Below, one piece after another: positions 44,477 to 53,500 of a DNA stretch of 64,000 nucleotides; positions within the stretch are counted from its first letter, which is position 1; the number at the start of each line of letters is the position of its first letter. Source of the stretch: Tenacibaculum singaporense. GTDB lineage: Bacteria; Bacteroidota; Bacteroidia; Flavobacteriales; Flavobacteriaceae. The notes under the pieces are model-generated. The model did not search any database, was not told the origin of the DNA, and saw nothing but the letters and a program-made list of their open reading frames with translations. Both the position numbers and the translations under genes were made by a program. The DNA is taken from positions 997,001 through 1,061,000 of the forward strand of contig NZ_CP032548.1 in assembly GCF_003867015.1 (NCBI RefSeq), in the 5' to 3' direction.

Positions 44477-45791
44477 TCTGATTTAAAAAATTTAGTAGTA
44501 AATAAAAATCATCCATTACCTCTTTCATTTGTTGGTCAAAGTAATTACCTCCTATTAAACCATTGTCTTGTTTTATGTTTTTTATAGAACCTTCATTTAT
44601 TTCATAAATATTAATGTTTTTAGGATCTATATAAGAATTGAGGGTAGAGATTCTCTCTTTAAGTAACTCAGGTATTTTCTCCTTGGTTAAAAAAGTTAAA
44701 ATACAATTATTTATAGCATAAAGTACATAAGGACTATGAGTTGTAAGTGTTAAAGAATGATCATAATCACTTAGGTTTAGATATTCAAATAACTTATAGC
44801 ATAACTGTTTTTGAGTAGCTGGAAACAAGTTTTGTTCAGGTTCTTCAATTATTAAGTTAGTCCTTTGTGTTTTAAATAGACTATTTCTAATATTAATATA
44901 ATTAGAAAATAATTTGTTAGCTTGAGGTTCATTTGACGTAATTTCATTCATTAAGTCATTTACCTTTTTGTGTCTGTACTTTAGTTTTTCAGAGAGGCTT
45001 TTGCTTGATAGCTCATTATTTTTGTATGTAAAATTAATATTGAAATAAGGTTCTAGTAAAAATTGATCGATAATTTTTTGACTAGACTTAGCTTTTATTT
45101 CGTCAAATTCATAAGATGATTTTTCTTCTTGTTCATATAGGTTAATTATTAAGTTGTGAACCATTGTTAATAAAGGAGTAACAGATTGGATACCACTTGA
45201 GGCTTGAGATAAAAGAATGTCGAAATTTTTATTACCTATGTGACTTTCTTTATTTTCTTCAGAGTAATAATAATCTACACCTGTGTCTAGTATAGGTAAT
45301 TTTTGCTCTGAAGTAAAGTTTTTTCGAGTATCAAACCAGTCGTATAAGTAACTTTTTAAATAGTTATTAGGTAGTTCAACTTTTTCCATTTCAGGAAGAA
45401 TAACTACACTTCTTTCCGATGGTATATATGAAATTTTTGTTCTTTTATAGTTGTAAAATCGATCATCTAGCCATTTTATATCAATTTGAGAATTTGAAAA
45501 CGTAATTTTAATTGCATCTCCAGTATATTCAAGGAAACTTTTTGAATTAAAATACCCTTTTATTTTATGAAAAGTTTCAAGTTTCTCTATAAAAAAATTG
45601 TTGCTTTGAACATAATTATCATAAGTTTGATGTAATGAAACATCTTTTTCAATCCAACTACAATAGCTTAATATTTTAGCAATAGTACTTTTACCACTAC
45701 TTTGTTGCCCCATAAAAACATTAATTTTTTTGATTTCAAATGAAATGTTTTTTATAGGACCAATGTTTTTTATTGTTAGTGTTTTTGGCAT
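44469..45791 (-). CDS. SMC/ABC-type AAA ATPase of a putative two-gene defence module
   Basis: This 440-residue ATPase begins with LTIKNIGPIKNISFEIKKIN, then Walker A GQQSSGKS at 28-35, an ABC-type signature LSQASSGIQS at 194-203, Walker B LIIEEPE at 313-319 and the H-loop THSPY at 351-355 (His352). Between them is a coiled or helical insert. It belongs to the AAA_15/AAA_21 group that also contains the ATPases of OLD, Septu-like and PARIS-like systems, but no TOPRIM domain is fused. The partner gene follows with an 8-base overlap. It has its own promoter and sits inside the att-like repeats beside tRNA-Leu. Confidence 0.85.
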   Translation of the reverse strand: MPKTLTIKNIGPIKNISFEIKKINVFMGQQSSGKSTIAKILSYCSWIEKDVSLHQTYDNYVQSNNFFIEKLETFHKIKGYFNSKSFLEYTGDAIKITFSNSQIDIKWLDDRFYNYKRTKISYIPSERSVVILPEMEKVELPNNYLKSYLYDWFDTRKNFTSEQKLPILDTGVDYYYSEENKESHIGNKNFDILLSQASSGIQSVTPLLTMVHNLIINLYEQEEKSSYEFDEIKAKSSQKIIDQFLLEPYFNINFTYKNNELSSKSLSEKLKYRHKKVNDLMNEITSNEPQANKLFSNYINIRNSLFKTQRTNLIIEEPEQNLFPATQKQLCYKLFEYLNLSDYDHSLTLTTHSPYVLYAINNCILTFLTKEKIPELLKERISTLNSYIDPKNINIYEINEGSIKNIKQDNGLIGGNYFDQQMKEVMDDFYLLLNFLNQND

Positions 45792-45811
45792 TTAAATGAA
45801 TCTTATATTAG

Positions 45812-45838
45812 CAAATTTATAAAAAATCAGTTAGTCAA
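45812..45838 (-). promoter_or_regulatory. Promoter of the ATPase-nuclease pair
   Basis: On the minus strand a TTG (plus 45836-45838) is followed after 16 bases by TAAATTTG (plus 45812-45819), a TAnnTTTG box. The leader to the ATG at 45791 would be about 15 bases. Confidence 0.6.
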
Positions 45839-45908
45839 AGATAGGTATATTTTATGAGGTTAATTAAGAAATTTTAATTGGTTTAGACTATGTTTTTTTT
45901 GTATTTTG

Positions 45909-45930
45909 GAACCCGTAAAAGAACCCGGAA
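45909..45930 (+). repeat. Right direct repeat of the tRNA-Leu island (att-like)
   Basis: It matches the left repeat at 43506-43527 at 20 of 22 positions with the shared core CCGTAAAAGAACCCG at 45913-45927. The distance between the two is about 2.4 kb, enclosing the candidate RNA and the ATPase-nuclease pair. The remaining 190 bases up to the cardiolipin synthase gene are AT-rich and show no gene. Confidence 0.6.
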
Positions 45931-46117
45931 TAAGTAATAATTAAAGAAAATTAAAAAAAATAAAGTATTGATTTTTTTGTTTTTAATACTGTAAAAACTA
46001 ACTATTTCGGTTTTATTAATAACCTTTAGTTATGCAGTTGTATTAGTCGAGTTTTTTATAGCTGAGTATTAGGTGTTAATATTTTAAATATCTTTAGCAG
46101 AAAAAGATACTTTTATT

Positions 46118-47560
46118 TTGATAACTACACTACTTATAATTTTATACATAGCTATTATTGCTACAGTTGCTGTTATTATTATTAATACCTCAACACCACC
46201 AAAAGCAATAGCTTATCTATTTTTGTTGATTCTGTTTCCTATAGGAGGTATAATTATCTATTTAACAGTAGGAATAAATCATAGAACATATAAACTGTAC
46301 AATAAAAAGCTAGAAGTAGATAAGAGTATTTTCTTTGAGCTTAAAGAAAAACTTAAAAATTATACTGAAAAAACGTTGTCAACTTCTAAAAGTCATTTAG
46401 GACATTTTTACAACCTTACGAAGTTTATACATAAAGAAAATGTTTTAACCAATAATAATAAAGTTAGTTTACTTTTAAATGGAGAATGTAAATTTCCAGA
46501 GGTTATTAAGGCTTTAAAAGCTGCTAAAAATCATATACATATAGAGTATTATATTTTTCAAAATGATACTATTGGTAAGCAAATAGGTGATGTTTTAAAA
46601 GAAAAGGCTAAAGAAGGAGTTAAAGTACGTTTTATTTATGATGATTTTGGAAGTAAGGATATTCGTAAGTCGTTTGTGAAGTCTTTAATTGATAGTGGAG
46701 TAGAGGCGTACCCTTTTTATAAAATTAAATGGTTATTGTTAGCCAATAGAATTAACTACCGAAACCATAGAAAAATTATTGTTATTGATGGTAAAGTAGG
46801 TTTTGTAGGTGGTGTGAATGTTTCTGAAAGGTATATTAATCCTAATAAATTTAATTGTTATTGGAGAGATACACATATTAAAATTGAAGGGCTTGCTGTT
46901 TTAAATTTACAACGTGTTTTTTTAGCGGATTGGAACTTTTGTGCTGATCAAAATGTTATTGTTGAAGAAGAGCTTTTTCCTGTAGAGAGTCAAGAAAATT
47001 CAAGTGAGCATAAGCAGTTAGTACAGGTAATTTCTAGCGGGCCAGATTCTGATCATCCAGATATTATGTATGCACTTATTCAAGCAATACTGTTATCAAA
47101 AAAAGAAATACTAATAACTACTCCTTATTTTGTGCCCAGAGCGTCTTTTTTAGATGCTCTTAAAATAGCTAGTTTGAGTGGAGTTACGATAAAATTATTG
47201 GTGCCAAGTATTTCAGATTCGAAATTAGTTAATGGGGTGTCAAATTCTTTTTACAAAGAAGTATTAGAAATAGGAGTAGAGGTATATAGATATAAGAAAG
47301 GGTTTGTACATGCAAAGACGATGGTGTTTGACGAGTTGGTTTGTTCTGTAGGAACAGCAAATTTAGATGAACGTAGTTTTGATTTAAATTTTGAAATTAA
47401 CGCATTAGTTTATGATAAAGATTTTGCAAGTCAGTTGAAAAATGCTTTTATGGAAGATTTAAAAAACAGTGAGAAAATAGACTTACATAAATGGAATAAT
47501 AGACCTGTTTTAATACGTTTTACAGAGAGATTGGCTAGATTGTTAGCTCCTATTTTGTAG
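46118..47560 (+). CDS. cls: Cardiolipin synthase (phospholipase D family)
   Basis: This 480-residue membrane enzyme starts at a TTG codon (46118) giving MITTLLIILYIAIIATV; this matches the usual start of the family and no ATG fits. Two membrane segments occupy residues 3-22 and 31-50. The two HKD motifs are HRKIIVID (His217, Lys219, Asp224) and HAKTMVFD (His398, Lys400, Asp405), the latter followed by GTANLDERSF. The enzyme joins two phosphatidylglycerols, or PG with PE, to make cardiolipin. It stands alone, ending at a strong bidirectional terminator. Confidence 0.94.
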   Translation: MITTLLIILYIAIIATVAVIIINTSTPPKAIAYLFLLILFPIGGIIIYLTVGINHRTYKLYNKKLEVDKSIFFELKEKLKNYTEKTLSTSKSHLGHFYNLTKFIHKENVLTNNNKVSLLLNGECKFPEVIKALKAAKNHIHIEYYIFQNDTIGKQIGDVLKEKAKEGVKVRFIYDDFGSKDIRKSFVKSLIDSGVEAYPFYKIKWLLLANRINYRNHRKIIVIDGKVGFVGGVNVSERYINPNKFNCYWRDTHIKIEGLAVLNLQRVFLADWNFCADQNVIVEEELFPVESQENSSEHKQLVQVISSGPDSDHPDIMYALIQAILLSKKEILITTPYFVPRASFLDALKIASLSGVTIKLLVPSISDSKLVNGVSNSFYKEVLEIGVEVYRYKKGFVHAKTMVFDELVCSVGTANLDERSFDLNFEINALVYDKDFASQLKNAFMEDLKNSEKIDLHKWNNRPVLIRFTERLARLLAPIL

Positions 47561-47576
47561 TTAAGTTACGAAAGAG

Positions 47577-47616
47577 TAACGATAAAACTTCTTAAGTAAA
47601 AGAAGTCTTATCGTTA
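47577..47616. terminator. Bidirectional terminator between cls and the OmpA gene
   Basis: TAACGATAAAACTTCTT at 47577-47593 pairs with AAGAAGTCTTATCGTTA at 47600-47616, with one mismatch and a 6-base loop. It serves two convergent genes. Confidence 0.82.
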
Positions 47617-47643
47617 TTTATTCCTCAAAAAGAGCTTTTTGAG

Positions 47644-49593
47644 TTATTCTTTAATTATAAACATGGATCTACGATTCAGTTGATGTTCGTCTTCACTACA
47701 CGTAGTTTGGTTATTACATTTGTTAATAAGTTTTGATTCTCCATATCCTTTCGCACTTAGCCTTGTTATATCAATTCCTTTTTTAAGAAACCAATCTAAT
47801 GTAGCTTGTGCTCTATTTTCAGATAATCTTGAATTGTAAGAATCATTTCCTCTCGAATCGGTATGTGATTCAATATGAATTTTTAAAGTAGGATATTCTT
47901 TTAAAGCAACTAAAATTTTAGCTAATTCAATTTCAGCATCTGGACGAATATTAAATTTATCATAATCAAAGTAAATAGGTTGTAACGTTAATCTACATCC
48001 TAAATCATTTGGAGGGCATGGGTCAGAGGGATCTAAAGCTAAAGGCATGTTTAGCTTAATAGGCATTTTTATAGTTTTCGGGTTATTTGGGGTTTCTATA
48101 ACTTTTTCTTTCGGGTGGTATTTTTCTTTCTTAGCCCTCAAAGTATACTGTTCTTGACAGTTTAATAGAAAAGTAAAAGTAGCATCGTTACCAACAGTAA
48201 CTGTTTTTACTTCTTTATTGTTACTATCAATCAAAGTAACTTCTGCATTTGGAATTAATTCACCAGTATTTTTATCCATTACAGGTCCTTGAATTGTAAT
48301 TTCACAACGTTCCCAAATTTGATAAATATCATCACTTTTACTACCTTCTTTACCATCACGATTAGATGTAAAGTAACCTATTCTATCTTCTTTTATAATG
48401 AAGCCAAAATCGTCTTTTGGACTGTTTATGGGTTTTCCAAAAGTAGAAATTTCTCCATGAGAGTTTTCTTCTAGTTTTGTTACAAAAATATCTAAGCCCC
48501 CCATACCTGCATGTCCATCGCTTGAGAAATAGAGGTTGTTTTCATCACTAACAAACGGAAAAGTTTCTCTTTCAGAGGTGTTTATTTTATTACCAAGATT
48601 TATAGGTTTTGTGTAAATATCTTCACCTAAGATTTTTACATACCAAATATCAGACATTCCCAAGCTACCAGGCATGTCTGAAGAAAAGTATAGTTTATCT
48701 TCTTCAGGACTTAGAGTTGGGTGTCCAACGGAGTAGTTATCATTATTAAAAGGAAGTTCTTGTATGTTCTCCCAAGAGTTTCCATTTCTGGTGGCTTTAT
48801 ATATTTTGAGCCTAACGACATGGTCTCTATCTCTTTTCTTTTTACCATTTAAGTAGTTGTTTCTGGTAAAATACATGGTATTTCCGTCTTTTGTAAAAAC
48901 AGCGGTAGATTCATGATAAGGAGAATTAACGTTTCCATTAAAAGCTTTTACTTTTCCAAAATTCATGTCTTTATCTATAGGAACTTGATATAAGTTTAAG
49001 AAAGGTTGTTCATCCCACCCAGCAAGATCATCAGTCTGTTCTTTTGATAAAGTTGGATTTTTTCTACTTGAAGCAAAGACAATATTATCACCATAAAAAG
49101 CTGGTCCAAAATCAGAATATTCTGTATTAACAGGAATTTTTTCTATTTCAAAAAGTTTGTCATGTACCCCTTTTTTAAATAAAGTGTCAGCGACATTTTT
49201 ATAAGAATCTAAAGAAGTAATTTTACCTCCTTTGAATCTATATATTTCCATGAGTTTCTCAGCTTCTTCAGGTTGGTTGATACTTTTTAAACATTGTGCT
49301 GCTCTAAAATAATCAATTGTAAGGGCTTCATTTGGAAACCTGTCTATTAAATTGTAATACCATTTTGCAGCTTTCGAATAATCACTGTTAAAATAGTATG
49401 TGTTTCCTAGCTTTCTATATATTTCGGCTGATCCGTAGTTCTTTTCAACAACTTTTAAATAGATTTTTCGAGCGTCTATAAAGTCGTAGGTGTTATACTT
49501 AGTGTTTGCCTTTTCAACCAGTGCTATTTGAGCAAAAGCAGCAGAACTTATAAAGGCAAATAAAAAGTAAAAAATTAAATAATGCTTTTTCAT
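47644..49593 (-). CDS. OmpA family protein with TPR and PD40 repeats
   Basis: This 649-residue exported protein (signal MKKHYLIFYFLFAFISSAAFA) has TPR-like helices to about residue 150, then PD40/WD40-like beta-propeller strands (NIVFASSRKNPT, LYFSSDMPGSLGMSDIWY, LYFSSDGHAGMGGLDIFV), a carboxypeptidase-regulatory-like domain (about 432-505) and a C-terminal OmpA peptidoglycan-binding domain (IYFDYDKFNIRPDAE, HTDSRGNDSYN, LSENRAQATLDWF). It is the third gene in a T9SS locus after the repeat protein and the PorP/SprF gene, a common trio. It probably anchors the surface structure to the cell wall. Confidence 0.92.
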   Translation of the reverse strand: MKKHYLIFYFLFAFISSAAFAQIALVEKANTKYNTYDFIDARKIYLKVVEKNYGSAEIYRKLGNTYYFNSDYSKAAKWYYNLIDRFPNEALTIDYFRAAQCLKSINQPEEAEKLMEIYRFKGGKITSLDSYKNVADTLFKKGVHDKLFEIEKIPVNTEYSDFGPAFYGDNIVFASSRKNPTLSKEQTDDLAGWDEQPFLNLYQVPIDKDMNFGKVKAFNGNVNSPYHESTAVFTKDGNTMYFTRNNYLNGKKKRDRDHVVRLKIYKATRNGNSWENIQELPFNNDNYSVGHPTLSPEEDKLYFSSDMPGSLGMSDIWYVKILGEDIYTKPINLGNKINTSERETFPFVSDENNLYFSSDGHAGMGGLDIFVTKLEENSHGEISTFGKPINSPKDDFGFIIKEDRIGYFTSNRDGKEGSKSDDIYQIWERCEITIQGPVMDKNTGELIPNAEVTLIDSNNKEVKTVTVGNDATFTFLLNCQEQYTLRAKKEKYHPKEKVIETPNNPKTIKMPIKLNMPLALDPSDPCPPNDLGCRLTLQPIYFDYDKFNIRPDAEIELAKILVALKEYPTLKIHIESHTDSRGNDSYNSRLSENRAQATLDWFLKKGIDITRLSAKGYGESKLINKCNNQTTCSEDEHQLNRRSMFIIKE

Positions 49594-49605
49594 GATATTA
49601 AAATT

Positions 49606-50541
49606 TTAGAAGAATCTTGGTGTTAGTATACGTTCAGGATTATTGAAGATATCAAACGTTAAGAAGAATTCGTAAGAACCATTACTGTGGTCTTCGATAT
49701 CTGTAGTTTGAAAATCATATCCCATTCCTAAGAATAACTGATTAGTTATTTGAAATCCTGCCATGGCACTAATTGCAGCGTCCCATCGATAAGAGGCCCC
49801 AAGGGTAAATTTATTGTTGAATAGAAAATTTGCAGATAAATCAGCTTGTAAAGGAGATCCGTTAACCCACTTAAACATAGTTGCAGGTTTAAGTTTTATA
49901 TTTTCGCTAATATCAAAAACATAACCAGCTATTAAGAAGTAGTGTAAACGCTCTATAGCTATGGCATCTTCATTACTGTTATTAGCACTGTCTGAATTAT
50001 AATGTTTTGAATTGAAAAAATTAGGCACTGATAACCCAAGGTAAAGTCTATCATTATTATAGTAAATACCTGCACCTATTTGGGGTTGTACTTTTTTGTC
50101 AATGTTTTCTGCAAATTGCCAATCGTTTTCATCATATATGTTTAGTTTAGAATAATCTACATCTAGTATACTCAGTCCCCCTTTAATACCAAAGGATATT
50201 CTTGAACGCCCTGATAAAAGTAATGAGTATGCATAATCTATTGTAATACCTGTTTCGTTAGAAGGACCTATTTCATCATTAATAATAGAAAGTCCTATTG
50301 CGTTTCGTTTTAAGGTACCCAAAGGCATATTAAAAGTAAAAGTTCCAGTATTTGGAGCTCCATCAAATCCAGCCCATTGTGTTCTGTATAGTAAACCTAA
50401 ACCAATAGCATTTTTTGAACCAATATAACCTGGGTTTATAACTTGAGTATTATACATGTATTGAGTGTATTGTGGGTCTTGTTGAGAAAAACACACATTT
50501 ACACTAATAATTATTAATAGTAATATAGAATAATGTTTCAT
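49606..50541 (-). CDS. PorP/SprF family type IX secretion membrane protein
   Basis: This 311-residue outer-membrane protein has a signal peptide (MKHYSILLLIIISVNVCFS) and begins QQDPQYTQYMYNTQVINPGYIGS, the hallmark of the PorP/SprF family. Beta strands with aromatic ends follow and the chain ends ILTPRFF. These proteins help attach or deliver specific T9SS type B cargo at the surface; the neighbouring 2195-residue protein with a type B sorting domain is the obvious cargo. It lies 12 bases before the OmpA gene and 15 bases after the cargo gene on the same strand. Confidence 0.95.
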   Translation of the reverse strand: MKHYSILLLIIISVNVCFSQQDPQYTQYMYNTQVINPGYIGSKNAIGLGLLYRTQWAGFDGAPNTGTFTFNMPLGTLKRNAIGLSIINDEIGPSNETGITIDYAYSLLLSGRSRISFGIKGGLSILDVDYSKLNIYDENDWQFAENIDKKVQPQIGAGIYYNNDRLYLGLSVPNFFNSKHYNSDSANNSNEDAIAIERLHYFLIAGYVFDISENIKLKPATMFKWVNGSPLQADLSANFLFNNKFTLGASYRWDAAISAMAGFQITNQLFLGMGYDFQTTDIEDHSNGSYEFFLTFDIFNNPERILTPRFF

Positions 50542-50556
50542 TAGGTTTAGCGCTTT

Positions 50557-53500
50557 TTAGTTTCTTTTTAGATATAAATATCCTTTGTTAGTCATAGCTT
50601 CTTGGTTAGAATTCCATCGAGTGAGTATGTAGAAATACGTACCTGTAGGTAGTTTTTGATCTTTACTAACTGTTGCACGTCCTTCAGATATTCCTCTAAA
50701 TAAATTTCCGTTAATTCCATAAGCATCAGTTTGATAAACTAAAACACCCCATCTATTAAAAACCTTTAAATTATTATTAGGGTAATTTTCAATACCGTTA
50801 ATGCGGAAGAAATCATTAGCTCCATCTTCATCTGGAGAAACAGCATTAAAAATTTCAAAAGGAATTTCTTCGATCGGTAGGTCTGTTATTGTAGGGTCAT
50901 CTGGATCACCATCATTATCAATATCAATATCGTCTAAGTTGTTTGGATCGTCAGAAGTATCAGTTACAGAACCTCCTGAAGAGTCTTCAGCTGTAACCAA
51001 CGCTTGATTGGTAACAGACTCGTTTGTTAAGTCTTGTTCAGTTATAACATAAATAGCAGTAAAGGTTGTACTATCAACTTCGCCAGGTAATAGTTGAGGA
51101 ATGGTGCTACCGTTAATTGTAATTCCAGGTAGGTTATCTTGTAAAGTAATATTATATAAAGCTGAATCTCCAGTATTGTATATGATAAAACTATATGTAA
51201 TAGTTTCTCCAACATTAGCATATCCATTTCCATTAGCATCATTAAAGGTGCTTACTTTTTCAAGAGAAATACTGTTATTAGGTTGACACAATGTAGTTTG
51301 GGTTTGATCGTCTTCAAGAATACTATTGTCATCAGATAAATCACTTACATTGTTACCACTAATACTTGTGCCTGTAACAGTTGCTTGATTATTAACTGAA
51401 CCATTATCAATATCAGATTGTGTAATAGTGTAACTAGCAGAATAACTCCATGTTTCATTTATGTCAAGTTGGTTGTTACTATTGATATCACCTGAGGCAA
51501 GGGTAATTGTCCCACTTAGCATTGGGTCAGTTAGGATCACATTTGTAATAGTAGTGTTTCCTGTGTTTGTAAGAGTGAAATTATAAGTTATTGTTTCTCC
51601 TACATCACTACAATTATCATTATCTTCATCGTTGAGAGTAGCAGTTTTAATTAAGGCAATTCCATCAGACTGACATAGATTGGTTTGTGTTTGATCATCT
51701 TCAAGAGTACTATTATCATCAGATAAATCACTTACATTATTACCACTAATACTTGTACCTGTAACTGTTGCTTGATTACTTACAGAACCATTATCAATAT
51801 TGGTTTGAGTAATGGTGTAATTAGCAGAATAACTCCAAGTTTCATTAATGTCAAGTTGGTTGTCACTATCGGTATCACCTGAGGCAAGAGTAATTGTACC
51901 ACCAAGCATTGGATCAGTAAGAACTACGTTGGTAATGGTAGTATTTCCTGTGTTTGTAAGAGTGAAATTATAGGTTATTGTTTCTCCTACATCACTACAT
52001 CCATCGGTATCTTCATCATTGAAAGTGGCAGTTTTAATTAGGGCAATTCCATCAGACTGACATAAGTTGGTTTGAGTTTGATCATTTTCAAGAATACTAT
52101 TGTCATCAGATAAATCACTTACATTATTACCACTGATACTCGTGCCTGTAACTGTTGCTTGATTGGTCACTGAACCATTATCAATATTTGCTTGAGTAAT
52201 TGTGTAATTGGCAGTATAACTCCAAGTTTCATTAATGTCAAGTTGGTTGTCACTATCGGTATCGCCTGAGGCAAGAGTAATTGTACCACCAAGCATTGGA
52301 TCAGTAAGAACTACGTTGATAATAGTAGTGTTTCCTGTGTTTGTAAGCGTGAAGTTGTAGGTTATCGTTTCTCCTACATCGCTACAACCATCAGTGTCTT
52401 CATCATTGAAAATAGCCGTTTTTACAAGTGCAATACTATCGGATTGACACACTGTAGTTTGTGTTGGGTCGTCTTCAAGCACACTATCATTATCAGATAA
52501 GTCTGTAACAACGACAGCTTGCGATGACTCTCCGCTTGCGGTAGCTTGATTAGTAATTGACCCGTTATCAATATTGGTTTGAGTTATGGCATAATCAGCT
52601 GTATAAATCCATATTTCACCTACATCAAGTGTGTTATTTGTGTTCAGGTCTCCTGAATCTAATGTAACAGGTCCGCCTAATAAAGGATCATTTACAGTTA
52701 CATTAATTAAACCAGTATTACCTTGATTTGTAACCGTCATTGTGTAGGTTATTGTTTCTCCAGTATTGCTACAACCATCTGAGTTTTCATCATTAAAAGT
52801 GGCTGTTTTAACAATAGCAATGTCTGGTGCTTGACATAAATCAATTGTGGTGATATCATCTTCCAGAATACTATTGTCATCAGATTGATCACTAACTGTA
52901 CCTCCAGAAACAGTACTAGCTTGCACTGTAGCTTGATTTTGCACAAAAGTGTTTGTAATATCTAGCGGAGTAACAATATAAGAACCTGTATATATCCAAA
53001 TTTCATCAACATCTAACTCATTGTCTGAGTCAGTATCTCCTGAGCTGTAAGAAACTGTAAGTAAAGGATCGGTTACAACTATTGAGTTTAGTGTTGTGTT
53101 TCCTGTATTTATAACAGAAAGGGTAAAAGTTATTGTTTCTCCGTTATCGCTACAACCATCACCATTTTCATCATTAATGGTTCCTTGCTTAATGAGTGCA
53201 ATACCTTCAGTTTGACATAAATTGGTTACTGTAGGGTCGTCTTCTAGAGTACTGTTGTCATCAGACAAGTCGCTTACGTTAGTTCCTCCTGTACTTACTC
53301 CTGTTACAGTGGCTTGACCAGTAACAGAGCTATTGTCAATATCGTCTTGAGTGATAATATAGTCTAGTGAGTATACCCATGTTTCGTCAACATCTAGTTC
53401 ATTATCATCATCAGTATCTCCAGAATTGAGTGTTAAAGGAGAAGGAGAAATAGGATCGGTTAATTCAACGTTTGTAATACTTACATTACCAGTATTGGTT

